64,000 nucleotides of DNA from Apostichopus japonicus. Taxonomy: Eukaryota > Echinodermata > Holothuroidea > Aspidochirotida > Stichopodidae. Within the stretch, counting starts at the first letter, position 1; each line of letters starts with the position of its first letter. The translations under genes were made by a program, and so were the position numbers. Below the pieces are notes generated by a model, which saw only the letters and a list, made by a program, of their open reading frames with translations, was not told the origin of the DNA and made no database searches. This document shows positions 45,272 to 58,146 of this stretch, one piece after another. The stretch covers positions 6,486,501 through 6,550,500 of the forward strand of contig NC_092568.1 in NCBI RefSeq assembly GCF_037975245.1, given 5' to 3'.

Positions 45272-48211
45272 TGATAAATTATACGACCGCAACAATGATC
45301 ATGAGTACTGGCTGATTCGACTAACTTTTCCAGGCTCACTTACCTCTCAAAAAACTACTTGACAAGTTGCAAAGCCTGGGGTCACACATGATGGGGCATC
45401 TGATCGGCGATTGGTTCAATATTACCTAATGCTGAACAAAATTAATATTTATAAAATCATTGAATCAACCAATCATTCATGAGTAAGAAAGAAAACAACA
45501 TGTCTTCCTACTTTTTAGTAATGTTTATCCTTGTTTCAACCTTAGGGCTCCTACACTAGAAGTCTGAAAATGGATCGAACAAATTCTTAAGTATTTCTCT
45601 AATCTGGAACCGTGGGTATTAATGAGGTCAAAGTGCAAAGGGTTTATAACCTTGCAGGAGTTTAATAGGAACTTAAAGGTGGTATAATATCACTTCATGA
45701 CATGAAACAAACTCGTGAAACCAAACAAATGCACAGTCATCGCATCTGCAACAGTACATATACATAACAGGCGGTTAAATAAACCTTGCGTTCTTTTTGG
45801 ATGCTATTCCTACAATACGTGCCTATAATTATGAGGTTGCATAGTGCTGACTAATGAAATCAGATGAAATGATATGATAAATTCGCTAAAACTAACTGAA
45901 ATAGCGCATACTGTCCAGGCATTCACATTATCTTAAGCCTAATTTCATTAAGTGGAAATCTCACGAAGACAGCTTCCCCCTCCCCAGGCTACGGCCCTGT
46001 ACTTGACATCAGTCACAAATAAAGTATTTTGTTCACAACAACATGACTAGCAGCTGAGTACCCAGGCTTAGCACCATATATGTATGTCTCAAAACTCTTG
46101 TGATACATAATCATCTTAAAAACATTTAAAATTATCATGACGGGCAATGCTAACCAAACTGAATGTACAATATATTGTACACGTAGTGTTCTATTGTTTG
46201 TACATGAAATACAATGTACTATAAAATATGAAAAATAATGAACTGGAAAGAAGATTAACAAACGCTGCTTGCTTTCATTACCTGCTGGCTTAGCACATAT
46301 CCTCAGTGGTGTTTGGGCACAGTTCCTCATTAATTCTTATTTCAACCCAGTTGAAAAGTTATATTTTTCATTGTGGTGTTGAGCAGATGAGAATAAAACA
46401 TTAATAAAGTTCTACTAATCTCATAGCACAATGTTTGAGCTCCTTTTATGAAATACACAAGTTATTATGAGCCAGATAGGCGTAGCGCTTACACGAGTCA
46501 GTCACTAAACCTGGGGGGTGGGGACATTTGATATCATGTCCCCCACTCTTCAGAAAGTGGGGGCAATCTGTCCCCCTGTTCCCCATGATTGACGCCCCTG
46601 GAATTGGAAGCCCTACGCGATCCTGGGACAGGATGTTTACTAGAAGAAAAGGTGCAAGACCAGAAGCCATGTGTTATGAAGCACTGCTATAAATATATAC
46701 TACTAGTGTGCCAAATTACCCACATAAAACAGACACAAACAACAAAACTTGTGTACTGTGATTGCAATAAATGACACTTGATAAATAACAATTTACATAT
46801 TTGCTGCCAATAAATGAACCTGTAATTGTTAACTGTGTCTTAGCATTTGCTGTGAAAGTAGTTTACAGCTAGACAGTAACCTAGACGTGTGGAAGAATAA
46901 TTGGGATACTGTCATGACCTGATTAAATTATGAACATTCGCTCACCTTCCCTGAGGCACTAGACTCAGAAAATAATAATATTGTGGTCTATTAACACATC
47001 AAAGTAATCCCATACATCAATAGTAATCAACTTTTCAATTCCATCAAGAATGAAAAGGAATTATACTGGTACTTTTTCACCTTGAGGCTTGATTTGAGTG
47101 TCTTCTGGTTGACTACCAGAGATTGGTAAAGTGTCAAATTACTGGTGAAATGTCAAGGTGTGTTTTACTCAGAAGGATGATGGAACTAAGTCTGCAGATT
47201 GAGGAACAGCTCCCTGTTGAAAGTACAAGTACAAGGTGGACAGCTTAGTTTAGTGGAAGAGAGGATTGAGGGGCATGTATTGGCTTTGGTCAATCTGTTT
47301 CAACCAGGCTCCTTGTTAACCAAGTGTCAATGAAATGTCTGACATGATTGACAGAAGCATTTTATTGGATTTGAAAGTATAGCAATCAGTGAAATACACT
47401 TAGCATGTGTCGACACTAACTTCTGTTCAAAAGTAGTCCTTTATCTGCCTATGTGCATGGCTAAGGAGCGTATTGAGACCATAATTAATGTGCAGTTAAC
47501 TTTTGTAATATGGCAAGTTTTGGAAGAGTCATCACTCTGGTTTGATAAACAGTTCATGACCGTTTTGTTGACTGAATCCATTAATATTACATCACAGATC
47601 ATTTAAATATGAATCAGCATGACAAGCTTATGTCTTTATGTTTCAACATTTAATGGGCCAGTCATTGTATCAGGTCTAAGTACTGTAGTTTGTCATCACT
47701 TGAGCCAAAGCTGTGATAGTCACGGCATCATAGATAATTTATGGCATACACTTGTCATTCGTGAACTTTTGTTCAAGGGGTTAAAATCTGAGCAACCTAA
47801 ATTTTTCATTTCAGTATTTGTTATTCAGTATAAAGTAATCATCAAAGAGCTATTTTTAATTTCCATCAGAGGTGAACCTTGCCATCATAAAGCAGTTGAC
47901 ATGTGTTTATGGAAGAATGTTCTATCTACTTACCCTGTAACAAAAATAGCCCCATTAATTGTGTATAATAAATTTAAGAGAGCCAGAATATGAATGTCAT
48001 ATTGCCAATGAAGTGGAAGACTAGCATGTTCAGCAACTTATCTGCAAGGATTTGACTTTGGTTTATAATAAAAGATGTTTAGTTTTCTGAGACTGATATT
48101 ATGATATTTCTCTGGAATCCAAAGGCTATAATTAGGCCAGTCTTGCATTTGTGAGATTAAATAATGCCAGTATATTGTAGAATATGGCACTTACAATAGA
48201 ACACATTTAGA

Positions 48212-49512
48212 GGAAGACTGAAAACCTCCGAGGACATGCCATATTGAAGGACTGAAAACCCCAGAGGACATGCCATATTGAAGGACTGAAAACCTCAGAG
48301 GACAAGCCATATTGAAGGACTGAAAACCCAAGAGGACACGCCATATTGAAGGATTGAAAACCCAAGAGGACATGCCATATGGAAGGACTGAAAACCCAAG
48401 AGGACATGCCATATTGAAGGACTGAAAACCCAAGAGGACATGCCATATGGAAGGACTGAAAACCCAAGAGGACATGCCATATTGAAGGACTGAAAACCCA
48501 AGAGGACATGCCATATTGAAGGACTGAAAACCCAAGAGGACATGCCATATGGAAGGACTGAAAACCTCAAAGGACATGCCATATTGAAGGACTGAAAACC
48601 CAAGAGGACATGCCATATTGAAGGGCTGAAAACCCAAGAGGACATGCCATATGGAAGGACTGAAAACCCAAGAGGACATGCTATATTGAAGGACTGAAAA
48701 CCCAAGAGGACATGCTATATTGAAGGACTGAAAACCCAAGAGGACATGCTATATTGAAGGACTGAAAACCCAAGAGGACATGCCATATTGAAGGACTGAA
48801 AACCCAAGAGGACATGCCATATGGAAGGACTGAAAACCCAAGAGGACATGCCATATTGAAGGACTGAAAACCCAAGAGGACATGCTATATTGAAGGACTG
48901 AAAACCCAAGAGGACATGCCATATGGAAGGACTGAAAACCCAAGAGGACATGCCATATTGAAGGACTGAAAACCCAAGAGGACATGCCATATGGAAGGAC
49001 TGAAAACCCAAGAGGACATGCTATATTGAAGGACTGAAAACCCAAGAGGACATGCTATATTGAAGGACTGAAAACCCAAGAGGACATGCCATATTGAAGG
49101 ACTGAAAACCCAAGAGGACATGCCATATTGAAGGACTGAAAACCCAAGAGGACATGCCATATTGAAGGACTGAAAACCTCAAAGGACATGCCATATTGAA
49201 GGACTGAAAACCTCAAAGGACATGCAATATTGAAGGACTGAAAACCTCAGAGGACATGCCATGTTGAACGACTGAAAACCCCAGAAGACATGCCATATTG
49301 AAGGACTGAAAACCCCAGAGGACATGCCATATTGAAGGACTGAAACCTCAGAGGACATGCCATATTGAAGGATTAAAAACTCAGAGGACATGCTATATTG
49401 AAGCATTAAAAACCTCAGAGGACATGCCATATTGAAAGATCAAAAACCCCAGAGGACATGCCATATTGAAGGATTAAAAACCTCAGAGGACATGCCATAT
49501 GTTCAAGGATAA
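48212..49512. repeat. 34-bp minisatellite
   Basis: About 38 copies of a 34-bp unit made of AGGACTGAAAACCCAAGAGG and ACATGCCATATTGA, with variants CCATATGGA and CTATATTGA in the uniform core and CCTCAGAGG at both edges. The unit has no stop in any minus-strand frame, and 34 is not a multiple of three, so long overlapping minus frames with a 34-residue period appear. These are products of the repeat, not genes. It lies in the intron between exons 39598 and 50402. Confidence 0.97.
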
Positions 49513-50401
49513 AATCGCAAGTTCTCTTCCGGGAAACAGTCCAGCCAGCGGGAAGGAGATTTTTTCTTTTTTCTTAGCGAAATTCTTCTCCTGGGAGGGT
49601 GCTTTTGCCAGGGCTGGGGCAGACTCCCATTCTGTAAATATTTGCTTGTATTTGTTTCGCATGTTTTAAAAATAGTAGTCTGTTTTTTCCAGTAATTTGT
49701 TACTGCTAACCTGCAAGAGCCAATCAGGCTTGTCCCGCCCCCTCCGACACAGTTTGATACAGTAGCATGATTTACATCAGCCTAGGTTTAAACCATCGAT
49801 AAACTATGTTATAAATGTAATGTATTACATTATGAATTCCCTCTTCCTCACAAGTTAATTGTCATAGTATTTTATTCTTTGAAACAGATGCATTTAAGCA
49901 AATTTATAAATTTGATGAATCCTTTTCCCAAAATATAAGTTGCCAAAGCCAAAATGTGTATGTAATATTACCATTCCCCTGTTGCTTTGCAAGAAAATAC
50001 TTTTGGAAGCTTCCTTATTGAATTTTGGTGATCCCTGACGGTTCTTGATAATCCCAGAGGTTTTAATAAGCCTGTACATTATTGAACTCTCCTGAGCAGC
50101 CATGGTACAAGTGAGGTGTTTTGTATGTGTACATACTGTAAAAGTATTGAAATAGTTGTATTAGCTATCAATAATGATATTTTATCCCCTTTTACACTTG
50201 GCTGCTGTTAGGCCTCTCATTTTGGTTAACATATATCAGCGATTGACATAAAAGTATAAATGTCTAATGTGTGTCTATGCAAGTTTATCACTGCATGATA
50301 GATTGAACAGTTTACTGGCAGTAATACTATCCATCTTTACCACTGATGATACAACTAGTCAGATAACTCTTTCCAACTGCAGTATTTTGATTTCAAAACA
50401 G

Positions 50402-50502
50402 GACAACACAAATTGAAGATCGTCCCAATTCGAAATTCAACAGTATATCTGCAATGACCAGAGTATATGGACCACATAATAAAGGAACAACAAAATCAGC
50501 AG
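50402..50502 (+). CDS. Exon 7 of 7 seen
   Basis: A 101-nt exon after the acceptor TTGATTTCAAAACAG and before the donor GTAAAT. Its first G completes the Arg codon started in exon 39598. It then reads TTQIEDRPNSKFNSISAMTR, VYGPHNKGTTKSA and one further base. The acceptor is average but the phase match and polar composition support it. The following exon must begin with two bases; a weak candidate is at 58435. Confidence 0.65.
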
Positions 50503-51540
50503 GTAAATCTATTTATCTTTTTCTTTGTTACTTCATTTCCTACTTTGGTATTTATTACAGAATGCCAGCATATTTGTCTCTCAATCTCATAATGCACCAA
50601 CACATGTGCATGGCATCACCCCTTGCTCAGGATGACTCAAGGGAGATATTTCATATTGATACATGAAAATTTAACAAAATCTAAAACAAAGGAAAGTTTG
50701 CAGGGCATATATTGTAGGGCATAGTTTGCAGGGCATATTTTTATCTGATCTTATCTGGTTTACAAGATTTTTAAGGTGAAATTATTGCTGAATTCAGCTT
50801 TTCTGTTCAGGTTTCCTTGTTAACATTGGTCCATTGTTGTATGAATTTTGATATAAAATGACCTTTCAGAAACATGTAATAAACAGTTCATCCTTGACAG
50901 TTTGTAATACATGTATATACATGAACTAATATCAACTAATTCAGCAAGAATCATGTCAATGTTGTTCTTGAATTACTACATCCAGCCAGACACTAATTCC
51001 GTAAGGAATCATTCATATATGCTTTAATCAATATTTGTTAGAAGTTCTCTTCATATATTTATACTTGACAAGAAGATAACAACCTTTGAAGCTACTCCAC
51101 ATCTTTCCTTAATCTTACTTATGTCTATTTCCGTTTCTGTGTTCATTAACTCATCTCATTTCTGTTTATCGTACTCATTTTGATTGACTGCTTCCTCGTC
51201 CAGGAAGTTGTTTTTTGTACAAATGTTTCTTTCATTTCTGGGACTATCTACTTTTACTTATTAGGACATCCTCTTCTCACTGGGGAAGATTTGTTAATGT
51301 TTCATGTGAGGCATCCTCATAATATCAATATACTCACATAAAGAACATCAACATGTCCTCTCGTGTGAGGCTTAATTAATAGATAGCATCATTTAAAGGG
51401 TATCAGCAAGTCCAGTGTGAGGCTCGGTTCCTGTGTAACTTCACTGAAAGAATGCCAGCAAGTCTTGTGTAAGGAGTAACTATTACATAGCCTCATTTGA
51501 AGAATCCATACCACCTAGCCTCACTCAAGAAATGGGAACA
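50503..51540. other. Intron sequence grading into a degenerate minisatellite
   Basis: Non-coding. From about 51290 on, GTGTGAGGCTTAAT-like motifs recur irregularly, forming the decayed edge of the 50-bp minisatellite that follows. Confidence 0.5.
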
Positions 51541-51542
51541 CC

Positions 51543-51676
51543 AGAGTGTGAGGCTTAATATGTATGTTACCTCACAAGCCTGACCAACACTACCAGTGTG
51601 TGGCTTAATATGTATGTAAAGTCACAAGCCTGACCAACACTACCAGTGTGTGGCTTAATATGTATGTAATGTCACA
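51543..51676. repeat. 50-bp minisatellite, first segment
   Basis: Unit of 50 bp with TGTGTGGCTTAATATGTATG, TAATGTCACA and AGCCTGACCAACACTACCAG. Under three units are here before the array is broken at ATGTCACA by the element at 51677. Further segments are at 54710-54839 and 58025-58146. Confidence 0.92.
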
Positions 51677-52182
51677 GGGGTACACCCCTCAGTCCGACAA
51701 GTTTTCAGTCCGACAAGTTTTCAGTCCGAAAATAAAATACACGTTTTCAGTCCGAAAATGAAATACACGTTTTCAGTCCGAAAATGAAATACACGTTTTC
51801 AGTCCGAAAATGAGATACACGTTTTCAGTTGGAGAATGAAAGCATGCAGTTTTAATGCCATAATGCCACAAATAAACGGTGACAGCCCGAACTGATAGTA
51901 AAGAAATCGATTGAATCTTTCGTATTATGTCTCACATCACCGGCCTCAACCCCTTAACAACTATCAGTTACAAACATATGTAATCCGTTCTTTGCTCCTT
52001 AATCTGCTTCCTGTATAGTCATGGTTTATTTGGTTCTAATTCCATCAATGCAATTTACACTTACCTAGCGTCATACTTTCATTGTGTTACATTTTGTAGT
52101 TTTCATTCGACTGCCAAGTATTGCTGACGAAGGTCTCAATATATTTTCTAAAACTTTACTCCTTATTTGTCAATTATGAGTC

Positions 52183-52277
<95 letters not shown>

Positions 52278-52313
52278 TATATATATGTGTATACATATAT
52301 ATATATATATATA

Positions 52314-52348
<35 letters not shown>

Positions 52349-54709
52349 TTTTGCAATTTTTGTGATTTTTGCAATTTAATAAAACAACATTCAAATACTT
52401 GAATATGTAGTACAAAATGCACAGAAGGTCCACTTTGTTGGGGCAGTTTTAGGTGATTTTGTGGTTTTCCCCTTCATACCAAAGTTAAGTGTACCACTGC
52501 CCTTGGAAGTCACCCCCCCCCCCATCCATAAACTGAACCTTCAGACTCACACATAGACTCGTAGACCTGACGTCAAACTAGGTAAATTGTTATTTTTACA
52601 ATTGGACACATTCTACTAGGAGCAGGGATACTAGGAGCAGGGATATTATTATTATTATTATACGGTGGAGGGTGGGGCGTGACCGTTTGAAAATGTGATC
52701 ATAAAGACCTCTAAATGCAATGATTATAAAGCAAACATTTAACTGATGTAACTTTGGACACTCCCTCACCCCTTCTCGGCCTCGTGCACCCCCTCACCCC
52801 CTTCTCCCCTCTTACACCCCTCACCCCCTTCTCACCCTCTTATATCCCCCTCGCCCTCGAACTCGATAATCTTGTTCATATACGATACTTTTCTTTCTAC
52901 ATCTTCTACAATACGTATAAGCAATAATACAACCGTCATCTTGTATGCAATTCAGAAAAGGCTATAAGAAAGCCTTGTCGTTAAACACTGGCGAGCAATA
53001 ATTGATTCATTTATTAACGTAACGTTAAGTTTGACTTGACAAGACTCTTCGACCGAGGAGCCGAGGATTATGGTTCATTTCGTTTTATATGTTTACAAGA
53101 GGAACAATTAAAAATCAGTAATCGCACAAAATGAATTAAACTCGGGCTATGATTTTTTTATGAGGTAGTAATAATCTTGAAGCGAGCGACTTTTTTTTTT
53201 TTAATAATGTAGAATTTTGAAGCCGTGGTTGCTTCTATCAAGATTTATAATTTGTACACAATGATCAGTTTAAAGAAACACATGACGATAAGAAACCCTT
53301 TGTTGTTCATTTTAATTGTCTTTTATGGCGTTTAGAGATAAACAATTCAAACTCATGTGTGCGGCCTTTGTACTCTCAGTAAGATGTATCTATTGAGACA
53401 GAAATGTTCATATATATTGGCCATTCAAGTGATTCAACAGGCAATATATAAACTCAACATAATACGGTATAAACGGGGAGGTTTTCTGCTGTCTCTTTAG
53501 ATTGTTACAATTTTTTTATTATTATTATTATCACCACAAGCATTGTAAATATACTTTGATGTAAATATATCTATTCTTAGAATTTTCTTATAAAGTTTCC
53601 ATATTGATATTTTTTATCGTCATATGGCTTTATCACTGCTTTGCATATATGCCTATTATTAATAAAAATGAGCAAGGTTCAGTATGGCCTATATACGGTA
53701 TACAAAGCCAATTTTGAAGGAAAATGTAGAGAGATCTTTTAGAAACATATCATCTTTTTTGATGATTAATTTTGAAAGTGTCTAAATGGTTTGTATCATA
53801 TGACTAATTATTTCAGTTTTTAATATAATATTTCCGCGTAGACGTGTGTATTCCAGAAAGAAAAAGAAAGAAGCAGATATTAAAATATTATTAAAAGTTA
53901 TCGCGTCCTCATATACTTGTAACGAACATAATTTATTATGTGCAAATAAAGATTTATTTTCAATATTGTACCCCGTCACTGAATATTTATGTTAATTATA
54001 TCGTTTTCAATGTTACCTACATAAAAAGAACAGCATATCAAATTTTATGAGATGCAGGTAAACATTTACAGATTTACAGATATAAATCGAACATAACTTA
54101 TACATGCGCATGTAGGGAATGGTTACCCCCGCCCCCCCCCCCTCCGTGCACGGACTCCCATGGGGTTTATGCGAGATCGGATATGAGTATAAAAATTAAA
54201 TAGCAAACAGCATACTGCCTTGAGGGAAAACACTTTCTTCACCTTTTCCTCAGCTTATTCTTTCCGAAACAACATATATAAATATATATATATATATATA
54301 TAAATATGTATATGTATATGATAATTTAATAATATATAGGCCTATATATATAATGAACAGAATATATTTAAGCTCCGACTGAGAACGTGGATTTTATGAG
54401 AACGTGGATTTTATTTTCGGACTGAGAACGTGTCGGACTGAAAACTCGTTTTTTCGGACTGAAAACGTGTATTTTATTTTCGGACTGAAAACGTGTATTT
54501 TATTTTCGGACTGAAAACGTGTATTTTATTTTCGGACTGAAAACGTGTATTTTATTTTCGGACTGAAAACGTGTATTTTATTTTCGGACTGAAAACGTGT
54601 ATTTTATTTTCGGACTGAAAACGTGTCGGACTGAAAACTCGTTTTTTCGGACTAAAAACGTGTATTTTATTTTCGGACTGAAAACGTGTCGGACTGACAA
54701 CGTGTACCC
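51677..54709. mobile_element. 3.0-kb transposon whose inverted ends are 26-bp tandem arrays
   Basis: Inserted in the 50-bp minisatellite with an 8-bp direct repeat ATGTCACA on both sides (51669-51676 and 54710-54717). Outer ends GGGGTACAC and GTGTACCC are inverted. Just inside the left end are about six units of TTTTCAGTCCGAAAATGAAA plus TACACG or shorter forms. Inside the right end are about ten units of the inverse, CGGACTGAAAACGTGTATTT plus TATTTT, six of them identical. The interior is AT-rich with a long (TA)n block and no frame of note, so it is non-autonomous. An 8-bp duplication with GGG ends would suit Merlin, MULE or hAT relatives; I cannot decide. Confidence 0.8.
52179..52348. repeat. 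(TA)n microsatellite
   Basis: About 170 bp of nearly pure TA with a few G or C interruptions (GTGTATACATA). The open frames of Ile/Tyr on both strands come from this repeat. It could extrude as a cruciform. Confidence 0.97.
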
Positions 54710-54839
54710 ATGTCACAAGCCTGACCAACACTACCAGTGTGTGGCTTAATATGTATGTAATGTCACAAGCCTGACCAACACTACCAGTGTGTGAGGCTTA
54801 ATATGTATGTAATGTCACAAGCCTGACCAACAATACCAG
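54710..54839. repeat. 50-bp minisatellite, second segment
   Basis: Between two and three units of the same 50-bp repeat, lying between the two inserted transposons; it ends at AATACCAG, the target duplication of the next element. Confidence 0.92.
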
Positions 54840-57800
54840 CAGGGTCTTAGCTAGCGATGCGTCTCGCCGTCTTTGAGACGGCTAGATCGAAATGAAAGAC
54901 GGCCAAATTTGAGTGGGACGGCTGTTGAGACGCCAATAAATGGCTCTGTCCAGCCTCCCAATTTAACGTAACTATTAGTTATTTGCATGTACTGCTCAGT
55001 CAACGGGCGCAGCACGTTTAAAATGATGACACAACACTGTGAAATTAATCACTGAAAAAACCCTGACAGTCTAGTCAACAACACAATATGAAAACCAACA
55101 CTCAATAGCCAACCAACTAGCTAGGTAAAGAAACTTCGTTTTGTTGCGTCATCATTTTGGCACACCTGTGTATATGTATTTTTTTCCTCCTAGCTAGGTG
55201 TTGTGTATCATGGTACTGTGGAAAGAGTGAGCTAATATTGACAGCTCCTGCAATGTTTTCCTAATATACCTGAAAAGGCAGTAGGGAAAATTTTGCGTCG
55301 TAGTAACGACCATGCAGTCTGTCTAGTTACAAAATGGCGCGAAATTTCCGTTAATTTTTTATTAATGTGATAATGCGCGGGTTCGAGAAACCATTTGTCA
55401 AGGCAATACATGTATGCAACACAAGCGATCTTGCTTCGCAGTTAGTATGAATATCAACCCTTTTTCATTACGGTGGCCATGGTTGCATTGGCCACGACCA
55501 TTCTCGGCTGGCGATGAGAATTTCTGGAAAAATTAACGCTAGTCGCCATACCCATAATACTGTGGCGATCAGTTTTTGCAACTGAAAATTTCACCAATGC
55601 TTTACAAAAATAACGAAGGTACCCGCCCGACGCGGTACTATACGGTTCCTAATTTATTACCCGAATCTTACGCAAAGTGTGATTTTTTTTTTGGCAAACC
55701 GATGGTTAGGCAGATTTCCCATTGACTTAGTGTGTTGTTAGGCTACCATGTGGTCGAAGATAACAGCAGTAACGAAAGTATTCCATGGATATCTTATAAC
55801 TGCGTCACAATTTCAGCTAATAAACAGACGGCTAGGCTAGATTACCCCCACTGACTTAGTGTGATGTTAGGCAACCATGCATGTGGTCGAACGTAACAGC
55901 AATAATGAAAATATTCCATGGATATCTTAAAACTGCGTCACAATTTCAGCGAATAAACAGATGGTTAGGCTGAGCTAAATTTCCATTGACTTAGTGTAGT
56001 GGTGGGCTACCATGTGGAAGAAATTATTATTTATTCAATCGTTCCTTCTATTTCATAGAAGGATAGGCTGACAAGGAAGTTTACGAGATGTTTATGGGTT
56101 ATAGAAGGGATAACTAAAAAATAATAATCGCAAGTAGCTTTTTATTAAATCGTTTATTGCAATGCGATGAAATTGCGCGAATCGCGCAATCTAGTGGCTA
56201 ATGCGAAGCCTGGGCCTGAATATTAGATAGTAATACTAGTAGTAATAACTGTTTAATTAAGAGCTAAATTGGATACTTATATGGTCTGATCTAATAGACG
56301 TGGAGAGCAAGCATAATCAGCGGCGGCAGTGTGATGTTAGAAGTAATGTTAATTATATGAAGTAATTAACAAGTTAATGAAAGAAACAAAAGCAAATAGA
56401 AATTATTGAGGAAGGTTTTATACCTTATCTTACACCTACGTATTTGAACATGAAAACATAAAGTAAGATTTTTTTCACCGTAGGCTACCCATTTTGTGAG
56501 AAAATAATATACATTAGCCTATGTCATTATTTTAAAATCAAAATGTACTACTAGCCACTGTCATCAGTACTAACTAGTACTAGCTATAAAGTAACGTTAG
56601 TAGTCAGTACTGACAGTAGTGCTACTCGATGTTGAGCCTAGGGCGAGTGTTTTTTGTACTAATATTTAGCATATCAAAGTGGCTATCAAAGTTTCATTCT
56701 GGGCCACCAGAATTTGGGAAAAATAAAGATTTGGTCGCCACAGGATTTTCCTCCTGGTGACCGCATTCACTGGGGAATGTAAAAGGGTTGAGTATGATTG
56801 TTACCATGGTAATATATGAAGGCATGAGCTTTTTGCGCGGATTTCCTTGCTTTCTTTTCTACCTCCGTAATTTATACTTCTCAATTTCTGTGAATTTCTA
56901 ACAACAGCGTTACTGTATCATTTGATCCGTCATTCGCATGTTTTTCATTACCAAATCGATGCATATCCAACCTGCAGAGGGACAAAAACTATTATCCTAA
57001 CACACTGTAGCATACGCAAAATAACACAAATTTTTCTCTAGATTTTCAAAACGTTCCCAACATTATTGCAACGATATTTTCATAAATTTCCCATGATTTT
57101 CAATATTTTAGGATCATTAGAGTAGGGACAATTGAGGAGAAGTGTAGTGCTGTAGCTGCTGACTATTATTCCAGATTAAAACAGACCATTGTGTTCATTT
57201 TATGAACAGTAACATTTAAAGTATGGGTCGCCATGATTGAAAAAAACAAGTAGGGTGAAAATGACAGGCTAGGCATGTGGCTTCAGTGTGCACATTTTGG
57301 TGTGAAACTTTGCTTTTGAGTGTTTTAATCAATTTAAAAATCTTTATAAAATAGGCACCAAAATGTTGTCTTTAAACCTCAAATTTCTCAGAGCCTCCGG
57401 GGGCTTCGACCCCTGTACCCCAACCGGGGCGTTGCCCATGGACCCTACCACAGGCCCTAAGGTAGGCCCATGGACCCCACCTATAACTGTGTCGCGCTGC
57501 AAGCTGACTGACGCCCTCGGCGTTAGTATAGTATCACCACAAAGTTCTGTGATTTTTTTTTTACCCCAGGCTCATCCCTGTATATGGATGACATTAACAG
57601 AATTAAGGCATATACTCTACAAGATACACAGTAGGCTATTTTATAGTACATAACATAAATAATTCCACAAGATATTGTTTGAACTTTTGGTGCTCAAATT
57701 CTTTGTAATATATCAATTACTATAAGCTGTTTTCATGGTGCACTTTTGCACCTAGTGTTTTATTGCATTTATTATGTTTGAATGCTCCAAAAAATCATGA

Positions 57801-58024
57801 TGGCTAAGGTGCTTTCACAGCTTTCTAAGCATACTTTTTACCCCAATTGTGTCAAATAAACCATTGATAGGGGCTGGGCTTCCATGGGCCCTAAGGCGGG
57901 CCCCTGGACCCCACCCGCTATAGGCTTCGCGCTCGCACTGGCGCCTCCGGCACCAGATGGATAGTCTCCTGAGCACTAAGCAATAGATGAGACACCCTAT
58001 TTGAAATTTCTAGCTAAGACCCTG
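54840..58024. mobile_element. 3.2-kb hAT-type element without transposase, with nested repeats
   Basis: Ends CAGGGTCTTAGCTAG and CTAGCTAAGACCCTG are perfect 15-bp inverted copies. The flanks AATACCAG and ACTACCAG are an 8-bp target duplication with one mismatch; the minisatellite consensus here is ACTACCAG. These are hAT features. The interior holds GC-rich blocks such as GGCCCCTGGACCCCACC and GCTTCGCGCTCGCAC, and a segment shared with the element at 40208. A 96-codon plus frame at 57363-57653 runs through one GC-rich block and has no transposase motif. I infer an element filled with captured or nested repeats and dependent on an outside transposase. Confidence 0.8.
55609..56465. mobile_element. 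Second, end-less copy of the 40.2-kb hAT element interior
   Basis: Starts at AACGAAGGTACCCGCCCGAC and runs in parallel with about 40395-41268, sharing GACTTAGTGTG, CCATGGATATCTTA, ATAACTGCGTCACAATTTCA and TAGACGTGGAGAGC, up to ACATGAAAACAT. The typical ends TAGTGTTTGCACGGG and their complement are absent. Differences are spread evenly, so the copies are not recent duplicates. Confidence 0.8.
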
Positions 58025-58146
58025 ACTACCAGTGTGTGGCTTAATATGTATGTAACGTCACAAGCCTGACCAACACTACCAGTGTGTGGCTTAATATGTA
58101 TATATGTAATGTCACAAACCAGTACCAACACTACCAGTGTGTGGCT
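58025..58146. repeat. 50-bp minisatellite, third segment
   Basis: About two and a half units of the 50-bp repeat after the hAT-type insertion; the last units diverge (ACAAACCAGTACCAAC). Confidence 0.9.

Larger units (their letters stand above)
42600..48211. other. Long intron sequence, few features
   Basis: Apart from the GC-rich fragment at 44812 and the duplication at 45161, no exon of matching phase and no gene was recognised. A short GTCCCCCACT/AGTGGGGGCA hairpin lies at about 46537-46566. Confidence 0.4.

Noticed and set aside
48191-49430. Long overlapping minus-strand frames of 64-182 codons
   Set aside because: They are translations of the 34-bp minisatellite, open in all frames because the unit lacks stops.
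52121-52433. Ile/Tyr repeat proteins on both strands
   Set aside because: Translation of the (TA)n microsatellite.
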